Source: Pseudomonas sp. LFM046 (lineage in GTDB: Bacteria; Pseudomonadota; Gammaproteobacteria; Pseudomonadales; Pseudomonadaceae). Taken from it: DNA of 64,000 bases. Shown here piece after piece: positions 20,462-28,955 of the stretch (positions are counted from its first letter, which is position 1; each line of letters begins with the position of its first letter). The notes under the pieces were generated by a model. It was not told where the DNA came from and did not search any database. It saw only the letters and a list, made by a program, of their open reading frames with translations. The translations under genes were made by a program, and so were the position numbers. The stretch covers positions 1,760,620 to 1,824,619 of the forward strand of contig NZ_JYKO02000001.1 of NCBI RefSeq assembly GCF_000949385.2. The letters run 5' to 3'.

Positions 20462-21082
20462 TCAGGCCTGAGCCTTCTCCTCGACCTCACAACCCTTGAT
20501 CACCAGGCGAATGATGGTTTCCGCCGCGGCGTCGTAGTCGGCGTCGCTCAGGTTGGCCTTGCCGGTAACGGTGGAGATCTGCCAGTCGAAGTCAGCGTAG
20601 GTCTGGGTTGCGGCCCAGATGCTGAACAGCAGATGGTGCGGGTCGACCTTGGCCATCAGTCCCTGGTCGATCCAGTGCTGGATGCACTCGATGTTGTGCT
20701 TGGCCTGCAGGTTCAGCTGCTCGGTCTGCTCCGGGGAGAGGTGCGGAGCACCGTGCATGATCTCGCTGGCGAACACCTTGGAGGCGTAGGGCAGGTCGCG
20801 GGAGATGCGGATCTTGGAGCGGATGTAGGCCGTGAGCACCTCAAAGGGGTGGCCGCCCTGGTTGAACGGCGAGGATGCCTGCAGCAACGGCTCGACGATG
20901 CTCTCGAGGACCTCGCGGTAGAGGTTCTCTTTTGACTTGAAGTAGTAGTAGACGTTGGGCTTGGGCAGGCCAGCCTTGGCTGCGATGTCGCTCGTCTTGG
21001 TGGCGGCGAACCCTTTATCGGCGAATTCCTCGCTGGCCGCGCGCAGGATCAGGTCTCTGTTGCGCTCGCGAATGCTGCTCAC
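20462..21082 (-). CDS. TetR family regulator, RutR-like
   Basis: A 206-residue repressor. The N-terminal HTH (DIAAKAGLPKPNVYYYFKSKENLY, about residues 33-56) is followed by a C-terminal domain that follows E. coli RutR closely as remembered (YIRSKIRISRDLPYASKVF, the VDPHHLLFSIWAATQTYADF stretch, VTG). RutR senses uracil and thymine and binds TTGACCAnnTGGTCAA. Matching TGAC-N6-GTCA boxes occur at several purine-gene promoters in this window, so this protein is the obvious candidate binder; the ligand here may differ. The GTG start at 21082 follows AAGGAGCC; an in-frame upstream ATG would have no ribosome binding site. Confidence 0.85.
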   Translation of the reverse strand: MSSIRERNRDLILRAASEEFADKGFAATKTSDIAAKAGLPKPNVYYYFKSKENLYREVLESIVEPLLQASSPFNQGGHPFEVLTAYIRSKIRISRDLPYASKVFASEIMHGAPHLSPEQTEQLNLQAKHNIECIQHWIDQGLMAKVDPHHLLFSIWAATQTYADFDWQISTVTGKANLSDADYDAAAETIIRLVIKGCEVEEKAQA

Positions 21083-21192
21083 ATCGGCTCCTTCTTTGGC
21101 TCGTCGGGGCGCCAGGAAGGCCGGCCGGCGAGAGGTCGGGCATGTTATCACCCGCTTTGTAGCGCTCTCAAGCGAGCCACTGGATGAATTTC

Positions 21193-21202
21193 CTGTATAC
21201 AA
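21193..21202. promoter_or_regulatory. CTGTATACAA operator between the RutR-like gene and moaA
   Basis: One mismatch from the TTGTATACAA palindrome, centred in the divergent interval, 82 bp before moaA and 111 bp before the regulator gene. Confidence 0.55.
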
Positions 21203-21283
21203 AATGTTTTGATTCTGTTTCCATTCGGCATCCGTCCATGTCACTGGAGCCCTGTCCAGTGCGTGCTGCGGCAGACTTCACCC

Positions 21284-22279
21284 ATGCAAGACAACCACTT
21301 GCTCGACCCCTTCGGGCGTCGAATTTCCTATCTGCGTCTCTCGGTCACTGACCGCTGCGACTTCCGTTGCACCTATTGCATGAGCGAGGACATGGTCTTC
21401 GCTCCCCGGGCGCAGATTCTCAGCCTCGAAGAACTCTATGCCGTCGCCGACGCCTTCATTGGTCTGGGCGTGAAACGCATCCGCATCACCGGTGGCGAAC
21501 CGCTGGTGCGCAAGGGGCTGACCTCGCTGCTGGCTCGCCTGGGTGCCCGCGAGGAACTGGAAGACCTGGCCATCACCAGCAATGGCTCCCAGCTCGGGCA
21601 CATGGCTGCCGACCTGCGCCGGGCCGGAGTCACGCGCCTGAATATCAGCCTCGATTCCCTGCAGCGCGACCGCTTCGCCGCGTTCACCCGTCGCGATCGC
21701 CTGGACCAGGTGCTGGCCGGGATTAAGGCTGCGCGCGAAGCCGGCTTCCGTCGTATCAAGCTGAACACCGTGGTGCAGAAAGGGCGCAACGACGACGAGG
21801 TCCAGGACCTGGTGGCCTTTGCGGTGGAGCGGGGGCTGGACATCAGCTTCATCGAGGAGATGCCGCTCGGCAGCATCTCCAGCCACGAGCGCAAGGTCAC
21901 CCTGTGCACATCGGAAGAAGTGCGCGAGCGCGTCGAGCAGCGCTTCCCTTTGCTGCCCAGCAGCTACCGCACCGGCGGGCCGTCGCGCTATTTCCAGGTA
22001 ATCGGCAGCGAGACCCAGGTCGGTTTCATCTCACCCCACAGCCGCAACTTCTGCGGCGACTGCAACCGCGTGCGCGTGACGGCCGAAGGCAAGCTGGTGC
22101 TCTGTCTCGGTCATGAAGGTGCGCTGGACCTCAAGGCGCTGATCCGCCGTCATCCCGGCGATGGCCAGAGGCTGCGTTCGGCATTGATCGATGCCCTCAG
22201 GCTCAAGCCCGAGCGGCACTTCTTCGACTCGGACCAGCAGGTGCAAGTCGTGCGCTTCATGAGCATGACCGGCGGCTGA
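21284..22279 (+). CDS. moaA: GTP 3',8-cyclase MoaA
   Basis: Radical SAM enzyme for the first step of molybdopterin synthesis. 331 residues with the N-terminal cluster motif CDFRCTYC, RITGGEPLVRKG, the C-terminal cluster FCGDCNRVRVTAEGKLVLC and the essential C-terminal Gly-Gly (MSMTGG). It is likely a second moaA copy dedicated to this locus, since xanthine dehydrogenase encoded 18 kb downstream needs molybdopterin; no other moa genes are adjacent. The start at 21284 is set by the conserved N terminus. Confidence 0.94.
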   Translation: MQDNHLLDPFGRRISYLRLSVTDRCDFRCTYCMSEDMVFAPRAQILSLEELYAVADAFIGLGVKRIRITGGEPLVRKGLTSLLARLGAREELEDLAITSNGSQLGHMAADLRRAGVTRLNISLDSLQRDRFAAFTRRDRLDQVLAGIKAAREAGFRRIKLNTVVQKGRNDDEVQDLVAFAVERGLDISFIEEMPLGSISSHERKVTLCTSEEVRERVEQRFPLLPSSYRTGGPSRYFQVIGSETQVGFISPHSRNFCGDCNRVRVTAEGKLVLCLGHEGALDLKALIRRHPGDGQRLRSALIDALRLKPERHFFDSDQQVQVVRFMSMTGG

Positions 22280-22322
22280 TCGCCCTCGCATTCCGAATTC
22301 CAAGCAGTACATACGCTTATGC

Positions 22323-22384
22323 GTAGGGTGCGCCGTGCGCACCGACAACTTCCTGTCCGCCTACCGGTGCGCGAGGCGCACCCA
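22323..22384. repeat. Palindromic repeat (GTAGGGTGCGCC family)
   Basis: Arms GGGTGCGCC / GGCGCACCC around a GC-rich core, between moaA and the amidohydrolase gene. The same family occurs at 36611-36688. Confidence 0.75.
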
Positions 22385-22398
22385 ACAAGGAGCCCTGT

Positions 22399-23757
22399 AT
22401 GGCCAAGACACTCTTGATCAAGAACGCCGACCTGCTGGTGACCATGGACGGCCAGCGCCGGGAAATCCGGCAGGGCGGGATGTTCATCGAGGACAACCGC
22501 ATCGTCCAGGTGGGGCCGAGCAGTGAACTGCCGCAGTCCGCCGACGAGGTGCTGGACATGACCGGCAAGGTGGTCATTCCCGGCCTGGTCAACACCCACC
22601 ACCACATGTACCAGAGCCTCACCCGCGTAGTGCCTGCAGCTCAGGACGGCGAGCTGTTCAACTGGCTGACCAACCTCTACCCGATCTGGGCGCGACTGAC
22701 CCCGGAGATGATCGAGGTCTCCACCCAGACCGCCATGGCCGAGCTGATCCTCTCCGGCTGTACCACTTCCAGCGACCACCTCTACATCTACCCCAACGGC
22801 TGCAAGCTGGACGACAGCATCCATGCCGCCAAGGAGATCGGCATGCGCTTCCACGCCGCGCGCGGCAGCATGAGCGTCGGTCGCAGCCAGGGTGGCCTGC
22901 CGCCGGATTCGGTGGTGGAGAAGGAGGCCGACATCCTCAAGGAGTCCCAGCGCCTGATCGAGGACTACCACGACGCCTCCCATGGCTCGATGCTGCGGGT
23001 GGTGGTGGCGCCGTGCTCGCCGTTCTCGGTGAGCCGTGACCTGATGCGCGAAGCCGCCGTGCTGGCGCGCCACTACGGCGTGTCGCTGCACACTCACCTG
23101 GCGGAGAACGTCAACGACATCGCCTACAGCCGCGAGAAGTTCGGCATGACGCCGGCCGAGTACGCCGAGGACCTGGGCTGGGTCGGCCACGACGTCTGGC
23201 ACGCCCACTGCGTGCAGCTGGACGAGCACGGCATCGAGCTGTTCGCCCGTACCGGCACCGGCGTTGCCCACTGCCCCTGCTCGAACATGCGCCTGGCCTC
23301 TGGTATTGCACCGGTACGGCGGATGCGTGATGCCGGCGTGCCCGTGGGGCTGGGGGTGGATGGTTCCGCCTCCAACGACGGCGCGACCATGATCGGCGAG
23401 GTGCGCCAGGCACTGCTGCTCCAGCGTGTGGGCTTCGGTCCTGACGCCATGACCGCTCGCGAGGCCCTGGAAATCGCCACCCTGGGCGGTGCCAAGGTGC
23501 TCAACCGCAACGATATCGGCGCCCTCGCGCCGGGTATGGTGGCGGACTTCGTCGCCTTCGACCTCAATCACATCGCCTATGCCGGCGCCCTGCACGATCC
23601 GCTTGCGGCGCTGGTCTTCTGCACCCCGACCCATGTCTCCACCAGCGTGATCAACGGCAAGGTGGTGGTCCGCGACGGCCAACTGGTCACCGTGGACCTG
23701 CCCCGTGTGCTGGAGCGCCACAACCGCCTGGCGCGGCAACTGGTGTTGGGCGAGTAA
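22399..23757 (+). CDS. Amidohydrolase, probable 8-oxoguanine deaminase
   Basis: A 452-residue metal-dependent deaminase of the TrzN/AtzB-like group. Metal and catalytic motifs are intact: NTHHHMYQ (His67 and His69), LHTHLAEN, WHAHCVQLDEHG and GVDGSASND. The sequence and purine neighbourhood fit 8-oxoguanine deaminase, which gives urate from 8-oxoguanine and would feed puuD directly; automated annotation often calls such proteins hydroxydechloroatrazine hydrolase. An AAGGAG site lies 6 nt before the ATG. Another aminopurine substrate cannot be excluded. Confidence 0.82.
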   Translation: MAKTLLIKNADLLVTMDGQRREIRQGGMFIEDNRIVQVGPSSELPQSADEVLDMTGKVVIPGLVNTHHHMYQSLTRVVPAAQDGELFNWLTNLYPIWARLTPEMIEVSTQTAMAELILSGCTTSSDHLYIYPNGCKLDDSIHAAKEIGMRFHAARGSMSVGRSQGGLPPDSVVEKEADILKESQRLIEDYHDASHGSMLRVVVAPCSPFSVSRDLMREAAVLARHYGVSLHTHLAENVNDIAYSREKFGMTPAEYAEDLGWVGHDVWHAHCVQLDEHGIELFARTGTGVAHCPCSNMRLASGIAPVRRMRDAGVPVGLGVDGSASNDGATMIGEVRQALLLQRVGFGPDAMTAREALEIATLGGAKVLNRNDIGALAPGMVADFVAFDLNHIAYAGALHDPLAALVFCTPTHVSTSVINGKVVVRDGQLVTVDLPRVLERHNRLARQLVLGE

Positions 23758-23763
23758 CACCCT

Positions 23764-23823
23764 CAGGAGCGAGCTTGTTCGCGAAAATTGGCGCACGCCC
23801 GTTCGCGAGCACGCTCGCGCCTG
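23764..23823. repeat. REP element
   Basis: AGGAGCGAGC...GTTCGCGAA / GTTCGCGAGCACGCTCGCG: the familiar Pseudomonas intergenic palindrome with nested GCGAGC/GCTCGC arms. Confidence 0.8.
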
Positions 23824-23857
23824 CCTGTCAGTACCCCCGGAAAACAAGGAGAAGGTA

Positions 23858-24676
23858 ATGAAGCCTCAGGTTTTAGGCTGGCTGGCTGCCGGCTTGTTGT
23901 GCGCGAACGGCGCCTCGGCGCAGACCTATGTGATCGGAGTGGAGAAGCAGAATTTCCAGCCCCACTACTGGGTCAGTGACCAGGGCGAATACCAGGGGTT
24001 CGCCCGTGATCTGCTGGACTTGTTCGCCCGTAGTGCCGGCCTGGATTTCCAATACCAGCCGCTGCCGGTCAATCAGCTGACCCAGCATCTGCTCAATGGC
24101 AGTGTCGACTTCAAATACCCGGATAACCCCAATTGGGCGGGGGATCTGAAGGGCGGCAAGGGCATCGCCTACAGCCTGCCGGTGGTGCAGTACGTCGACG
24201 GGGTGCTGGTAGCGCCCAAGCGCCAGGGCAAGGGTGTCGAGCAGTTGCAGCGGCTGGCGGTGGTGGACGGCTGGACGCCCTGGTCCTACCAGGGCCGCAT
24301 CGATGCCGGCGAGACCCAGGTGGTGCGCAGCGCCGACCTTGGCCAGATGATCAAGCAAGCGATGAAACAGCAGGCCGATGGCGCCTACTACAACGTGGTG
24401 GTTGCCACCTACTACCTCGACAACATCCGTGCGCGCCCAGGCGCCCTGGTGTTCGACCCGAAGCTGCCGCACACGCGGGGCACCTTCAACCTGTCCAGCC
24501 TGAGATACCCCGAGTTGATCCAGCGCTTCGACCGGTTCCTCACCGAGCACCGGCAAGAGGTGGATGCGCTCAAGGCGCGCTACCAGGTGGAAGCCAACCT
24601 GGACTCCGAATACCTCGGGATGGAGCAGTGGAAGATCGACTTCCTCAAGCGCCAGAAAGAGAAGGGCACCCCTTGA
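23858..24676 (+). CDS. Periplasmic solute-binding protein (family 3 type)
   Basis: A 272-residue secreted binding protein. Signal peptide at residues 1-21 (cut after GASA), then the bilobed solute-binding fold (YVIGVEKQNFQPHYWVS, QGFARDLLDLFARSAG, VDFKYPDNPNW). The region shows no permease or ATPase gene beside it, so it is either an orphan subunit or works with another system. Location between the deaminase and an outer-membrane channel suggests a purine or nucleoside ligand, but this is only inference. ATG at 23858 has GGAGAAGG upstream. Confidence 0.78.
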   Translation: MKPQVLGWLAAGLLCANGASAQTYVIGVEKQNFQPHYWVSDQGEYQGFARDLLDLFARSAGLDFQYQPLPVNQLTQHLLNGSVDFKYPDNPNWAGDLKGGKGIAYSLPVVQYVDGVLVAPKRQGKGVEQLQRLAVVDGWTPWSYQGRIDAGETQVVRSADLGQMIKQAMKQQADGAYYNVVVATYYLDNIRARPGALVFDPKLPHTRGTFNLSSLRYPELIQRFDRFLTEHRQEVDALKARYQVEANLDSEYLGMEQWKIDFLKRQKEKGTP

Positions 24677-24744
24677 TCGGCATCGCGCCAGAACGCCCGT
24701 GGCAGGCACGTCGGGCTTGAATCGAGGAGTCTCCGCTCGGCGGT

Positions 24745-24825
24745 TTGTACACAATTCTGAAAGAAAGTGTTGTTTGCGTTGTTCACAGCGTGTATATAAT
24801 TTGGAAAATCCTGACCGCCAGATCA
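24745..24825 (+). promoter_or_regulatory. Promoter with two candidate operators
   Basis: TTGTACACAA (24745-24754) lies upstream of a perfect -10 TATAAT (24795-24800; weak -35 GTTTGC 17 bp away). A RutR-type near match TGAC-N6-ATCA (24812-24825) follows just after the expected start point. An AAnAAnAA match (AAAAACAA, 24889-24896) lies in the leader. This promoter serves the small gene at 24912 and probably the channel gene at 25347. Confidence 0.6.
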
Positions 24826-24911
24826 GCTTTTTCTGATGACGTAACTGCATGGGGTGTTCATCGCCACCCTGTAAGCCCACGACCGACAAAAACAATAGGC
24901 AGGCTTTACCC

Positions 24912-25223
24912 ATGAGTTCATCCGACAAATCCGGGGTTCGCTCCGTCCCCCGATACGACCTTGAAGACCCTCCCGTGTCGAGGCGTTCCCGCTTCTCGGT
25001 TCTCCATCTGTTGCTCGCCGGCACCAGCACGCCCGGGGTAATCGCCGGTGTGCTGTTCGGGCTGCCGGGCCTCGTACTCGCGTGCGTACAAGCAGAAGAA
25101 ATCAAACCCTGGGCCTTGATGAATGAGGTCCTGCAGAACTCCCTGGATGCAGCCGAACAGCGCAACGCTGAAGACAGCCCGTCCGGTATCGCCCGCCACT
25201 CCAGCCTCGGCCTGACCGGCTGA
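24912..25223 (+). CDS. Small hypothetical protein, one hydrophobic segment
   Basis: A 103-residue frame I do not recognise. It starts with a Ser-rich polar stretch and a YDLEDPPVSRRSR segment, then one hydrophobic segment (VIAGVLFGLPGLVLACV, about residues 43-59), and ends in a polar tail. The N terminus is faintly like the start of NCS2 purine permeases, so it could be a permease remnant; this is weak. In its favour, it is the first frame after a well-formed regulated promoter. The ribosome binding site (AGGCAGG) is poor. Confidence 0.4.
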   Translation: MSSSDKSGVRSVPRYDLEDPPVSRRSRFSVLHLLLAGTSTPGVIAGVLFGLPGLVLACVQAEEIKPWALMNEVLQNSLDAAEQRNAEDSPSGIARHSSLGLTG

Positions 25224-25346
25224 CGCCTGGCGCGCGCAACCCCCTCCAGCTCCGAACCCCTCTGCAGCCTGCCCTGATTCCAGGGCGGGTTTCGGGTGGG
25301 TGCGGCGCGGAAAAACCTGAAAGCCAACTACAACAAGGGAACAACC

Positions 25347-26156
25347 ATGAATGCCAAGTATCTGCCGCACTGCCTCGCCCTCTCGACTGGATTGCTCGGG
25401 GGCGGCCAGGCCATCGCCGGTGACCTGCTGTTCTGGCAGAACAACAGCCTGACCTACCTCTATGGCCAGGACTACAAGGTCAATCCGGAGATCCAGCAGA
25501 CCGTGACCTTCGAGCACGCCGACGGCTGGAAGTACGGCGATAACTTCTTCTTCCTCGACAAGATTTTCTACAACGGTGACAAGGACGCCATGGTCGGCGA
25601 CAACACCTACTACGGCGAATTCCAGCCGCGCCTTTCCCTGGGCAAGATCTTCGATCAGAAGATCCAGTTCGGCCCGGTGACCGACGTGCTGCTGGCCATG
25701 ACCTACGAGTTCGGTGAAGGCGACGTCGAGTCGTACTTGATCGGTCCGGGCTTCGACCTCGCCATCCCCGGCTTCGATTACTTCCAGGTCAACTTCTACA
25801 ACCGCCAGACCGACGGCAGCCGTCCCGGCGACGACGTGTGGCAGATCACTCCGGTGTGGAGCTACACCATCCCGGTGGGCAACTCCGACATCCTGATCGA
25901 CGGCTTCATGGACTGGGTGGTGGACAACGACGAGAACGATCGCGGCACCTACCACGCCAACCTGCACTTCAATCCGCAGGTGAAGTACGACCTGGGCAAG
26001 GCCATGGGTTGGGGCGAGAAGCAGCTCTACGTCGGTGTCGAGTACGACTACTGGAAGGACAAGTACGGCATCGACAGCGAGAGCTTCCTGGGCGACGAAA
26101 TCCTGGGTGGCACCGACCAGAACACCGCCAGCCTGCTGGTCAAGGTGCACTTCTGA
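25347..26156 (+). CDS. Tsx-like outer-membrane nucleoside channel
   Basis: A 269-residue beta-barrel with a signal peptide (residues 1-24) and Channel_Tsx family features: LLFWQNNSLTYLYGQDY at the mature N terminus, TFEHADGWKYGDNFFFLD and a C-terminal strand ending in Phe (LLVKVHF), the usual barrel-assembly signal. It would let nucleosides or purine bases cross the outer membrane. AAGGGA lies 6 nt upstream of the ATG. It is downstream of the purine-motif promoter at 24.75-24.83 kb. Confidence 0.85.
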   Translation: MNAKYLPHCLALSTGLLGGGQAIAGDLLFWQNNSLTYLYGQDYKVNPEIQQTVTFEHADGWKYGDNFFFLDKIFYNGDKDAMVGDNTYYGEFQPRLSLGKIFDQKIQFGPVTDVLLAMTYEFGEGDVESYLIGPGFDLAIPGFDYFQVNFYNRQTDGSRPGDDVWQITPVWSYTIPVGNSDILIDGFMDWVVDNDENDRGTYHANLHFNPQVKYDLGKAMGWGEKQLYVGVEYDYWKDKYGIDSESFLGDEILGGTDQNTASLLVKVHF

Positions 26157-26238
26157 TCCCATCGGGAAAAAGACCGGGGGAGGGCGCGGTGCGCCTTTCC
26201 CTCGGTTAGAAGGGGAGATGGAACATGTCGCGGGCTCT

Positions 26239-26320
26239 TGTAGGAGCGAATTCATTCGCGAAGCAGGCCGAAGGCCTGCCCTTCATGCGCGGGCGATCGC
26301 GAGTGAATTCGCTCCTGCAG
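26239..26320. repeat. REP element between convergent channel genes
   Basis: TGTAGGAGCGAATTCATTCGCG ... CGAGTGAATTCGCTCCTGCA: long inverted repeat of the common Pseudomonas GGAGCGAATTC type, between the two Tsx-like genes. Confidence 0.85.
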
Positions 26321-26338
26321 ATAGCGGTCCGAGCGGAA

Positions 26339-27190
26339 TCAGAAGGTGAATTCCAGGTTCACCGTCGGCGTCGAGGTACGGCTGCCCCGGCCGCCGTCCA
26401 CGCCGAACTTGTTGTGCCAGTACTCGTAGCCAACGCCGAGCCAGAGGTTCGGCTTGCGCTTGGCGCCGGGCAGAGTGGCGAACATGAGGGACGTGCGCAT
26501 CAGGGTTTCCGGGGCGGTGTCCTTGTCGAAGTAGTCCTCGCCTTTCTCGCCGACGTAATTGACGAAGCCTTGGAACTTGGCGTCGTGGTCAGCCAGCTGG
26601 AACGGCTTGAGCCACGTCAGGTTGACCATGTAGGTGGCGTCGAAGGTGTGGTCGGGGTGCTTGGCGCCGGGGATGCCCGAATGGTTTTTCTCCCGGTAGT
26701 ACATCAGGCTCAGGTCCAGCACGGCGGCACCGTTGAGCTTCAGGGTCGGGCCGAATACCAGGGCGCGTTTCTTGGCCGAAGCGCGGTTGTTGTTGCGGTT
26801 GGCGTCGAAGCCGAAGGTGAAGGCGTAGTCCTTCACGAGGCCGGTGCCCAGGGGTTGGTCGAACACCCGCGAAGCGAAGAGCTGGTGGCGGTAGACCGCA
26901 TAGACTTCGCTGCCGCCATGGTCCGTTCCCTTGCGCGGGTCACGGCTGTCGGAGAGGAACACATCCAGGTTGAAGAAGTTGCTGCCGTACCGGTAGCCGT
27001 CGGCGTGGGTGAAGTTGTAGATGCGCTTGGAAAACTTGTCCGGGTTGTTCGGGTTGGTGAATTGCTGGCCGTAGCGGAAGCCGACGCTGTTGCTCGTCCA
27101 CTCGAAGAACTTGCCGTCTTCGGCGGCAAAGCCGGTCGGGCTGGTGGAGAGCAGGGCGGCGCCGAGCGCCAGGGCGGGATAGCGAAGCAT
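26339..27190 (-). CDS. Second Tsx-like outer-membrane channel
   Basis: A 283-residue barrel with a signal peptide ending near residue 22 (GFAAEDG). Family features FFEWTSNSVGFRYGQQF, YNFTHADGYRYGSNFFNLD and terminal VNLEFTF match the Tsx channel group, but the protein is clearly different from the one at 25347. It lies downstream of the uric acid permease gene on the same strand, past a terminator-like hairpin. Its leader carries a strong AAnAAnAA run (27202-27214) right beside the ribosome binding site GAAGGAG, suggesting control by Hfq/Crc. Confidence 0.82.
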   Translation of the reverse strand: MLRYPALALGAALLSTSPTGFAAEDGKFFEWTSNSVGFRYGQQFTNPNNPDKFSKRIYNFTHADGYRYGSNFFNLDVFLSDSRDPRKGTDHGGSEVYAVYRHQLFASRVFDQPLGTGLVKDYAFTFGFDANRNNNRASAKKRALVFGPTLKLNGAAVLDLSLMYYREKNHSGIPGAKHPDHTFDATYMVNLTWLKPFQLADHDAKFQGFVNYVGEKGEDYFDKDTAPETLMRTSLMFATLPGAKRKPNLWLGVGYEYWHNKFGVDGGRGSRTSTPTVNLEFTF

Positions 27191-27201
27191 TCAATGACTC
27201 C

Positions 27202-27214
27202 TTCTTGTTGTTGT
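27202..27214 (-). promoter_or_regulatory. Hfq/Crc-type CA motif
   Basis: Minus-strand ACAACAACAAGAA contains AAnAAnAA and adjoins the GAAGGAG ribosome binding site of the second channel gene. Confidence 0.6.
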
Positions 27215-27286
27215 ACTGCCGAAATCGTGGGTGAACGCCTCCTGAGCGGCCTTGCGCAGATGCGGGCCGGTACCAGGAAAGTGCTT

Positions 27287-27312
27287 AAAAGAGCCCGTCG
27301 GGTAGACGGGCT
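27287..27312 (-). terminator. Intrinsic terminator after the uric acid permease gene
   Basis: AGCCCGTC / GACGGGCT stem with a 5-nt loop; on the minus strand it is followed by CTTTTAAG, a short T run. Confidence 0.7.
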
Positions 27313-27363
27313 GTGGAGTTCCCGCCGCGCCTCATGGGCACGGCAGGATGGGAGCAAATAGGG

Positions 27364-28710
27364 TTAGTGGGCGGCGCAGTGCTGGCTGCGGTCCTTCTCG
27401 CCCAGGATGTTGAACAGCAGGTTCAGGGTGAGGGCACTCACGGTGGCCATGGCGATGCCGCTGTGGGTGATCGGTTCCATCCAGTGGGGCAGCTGAGCGA
27501 AGAACTCGGGGCGTACCACCGGGGCCATGCCCATGCCGATGCTCACGGCAACCAGCAACTGGTTGCGTCGATCGGCGATGTCCGCTTCATGGAGGATCTT
27601 GATGCCGGTGGCGGTCACCATGCCGAACATGGCGATACCTGCGCCGCCGAGTACCGCCGGCGGGATCGAGGCCACCAGGAAGGCCGCCTTGGGCAGCAGG
27701 CTGAGCACGATGAGGAAGGACCCTGCGGCTACGGTCACGTAGCGGCTGCGCACGCCGGTCATCTGCACCAGACCGATGTTCTGGGCGAAGGACGAGTGCG
27801 TGAAGGTGTTGAAGAAGCCCGCCAGGAAGGAAGCGCCAGCGTCGCACAGCAGGCCTCGGCGCAGGGCGTTGGGGCAGACGTCGCGGCCGGTGAGCTTGCC
27901 CAGGGCGAGGAACATGCCGGTGGACTCGACGAAGATGATCACCACCACCAGGCACATCGAAAGCACCGACGCCAATTCGAACTTGGGCATGCCGAAATGC
28001 AGGGGTTCCACGATCTGGAACCACGGCGTCTGCTCCAGTCCTTCCAGGTCCACCATGCCGCAGGCGCCGGCCAGCGCATAGCCCAGGGCCATGCCGATCA
28101 GCACCGAGACGTTGACCCAGAAACCCTTGAGGAAGCGGTTCACCAGCAGGATCACGCCCAGGACCAATGCGGCGATGGACAGGTATTCCAGGGCACCGAA
28201 CTGAACCGCCTTGCTACCGCCGCCGGCCCAGTTCACCGCGACGGGGAACAGGGTGAGTCCGATGGACGTGATGACCGTGCCGGTCACCAGCGGCGGGAAG
28301 AAGCGCACGATGCGCGACATGAAGGGGGCGAGCAGCAGGCCGAAGAAGCCGGCGGCGATGGTGGCGCCGAAGATGCCCTGGATACCCACGCCCGGCATCC
28401 CCGCCATCACCACCATGCTGCCCACGGCGGCGAAGCTGGCGCCCATCATCACCGGCATGCGGATGCCCATCGGGCCGATCCCCAGGGACTGCACGATGGT
28501 GGCGATGCCGGCAACCAGCAGGTCGGCATTGATCAGGAAGGCGATTTCTTCACGGGAAAGACCGGCGGCCTGGCCGACGATCAGGGGGACGGCAACGGCG
28601 CCGCCGTACATCAGGAGAACATGCTGGAAACCAACGAGCAGCAGTTGCATCAGGGGCAGGCGCTGGTCAGCAGGCGAAAGGGCGGTATCCCGCTCTGTCG
28701 GAGTGGTCAT
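27364..28710 (-). CDS. NCS2 uric acid/xanthine permease
   Basis: A 448-residue nucleobase:cation symporter-2 protein with about 14 membrane spans. The first helix QHVLLMYGGAVAVPLIVG and the motif FNTFTHSSFAQNIGLVQMTGVRSRYV (TM10 region) match the urate/xanthine subgroup (UacT, PucJ/K). It is next to puuD, the urate hydroxylase gene, so urate is the favoured substrate. The leader carries AAGAACAA (28730-28737), an AAnAAnAA motif 20 nt before the ATG. Confidence 0.88.
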   Translation of the reverse strand: MTTPTERDTALSPADQRLPLMQLLLVGFQHVLLMYGGAVAVPLIVGQAAGLSREEIAFLINADLLVAGIATIVQSLGIGPMGIRMPVMMGASFAAVGSMVVMAGMPGVGIQGIFGATIAAGFFGLLLAPFMSRIVRFFPPLVTGTVITSIGLTLFPVAVNWAGGGSKAVQFGALEYLSIAALVLGVILLVNRFLKGFWVNVSVLIGMALGYALAGACGMVDLEGLEQTPWFQIVEPLHFGMPKFELASVLSMCLVVVIIFVESTGMFLALGKLTGRDVCPNALRRGLLCDAGASFLAGFFNTFTHSSFAQNIGLVQMTGVRSRYVTVAAGSFLIVLSLLPKAAFLVASIPPAVLGGAGIAMFGMVTATGIKILHEADIADRRNQLLVAVSIGMGMAPVVRPEFFAQLPHWMEPITHSGIAMATVSALTLNLLFNILGEKDRSQHCAAH

Positions 28711-28729
28711 GCAACACCTCTGGCGATTT

Positions 28730-28737
28730 TGTTCTTG
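28730..28737 (-). promoter_or_regulatory. Hfq/Crc-type CA motif
   Basis: AAGAACAA on the minus strand, in the leader of the uric acid permease gene. Confidence 0.5.
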
Positions 28738-28841
28738 TAAGTCGCTTGGCCAGGCCGCGCTTCGTGGGGGCGGCCTGCCGGGTAGTCATGTTGCTGGCCG
28801 GGTGCGGACACCCGGCCGGGTACTACGGTACTGCGAGGAAT

Positions 28842-28878
28842 AAAAAAAGCCCGCCTGGGGGCAGGCTTAAGAGCGGGC
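28842..28878 (-). terminator. Intrinsic terminator after puuD
   Basis: On the minus strand GCCCGC pairs with GCGGGC and is followed by a run of seven T. It separates the puuE-uraD-allA-puuD transcript from the permease gene. Confidence 0.82.
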
Positions 28879-28955
28879 GTTGCTTGGGGTCACCGCCCGC
28901 CGTGGTCGTGCGCGAGAAGCTGGAGCGACGCTACGCCCCAGTCTCTCGCCGATGC

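Noticed and set aside
20462-21244. Longer start for the TetR gene at 21244
   Set aside because: The extension runs through the divergent moaA control region and lacks a ribosome binding site; GTG 21082 with AAGGAGCC is better.
22150-23847. Long minus-strand frame over moaA end and the amidohydrolase
   Set aside because: His/Val/Gly-rich shadow of the plus-strand gene, which has intact metal-binding motifs.
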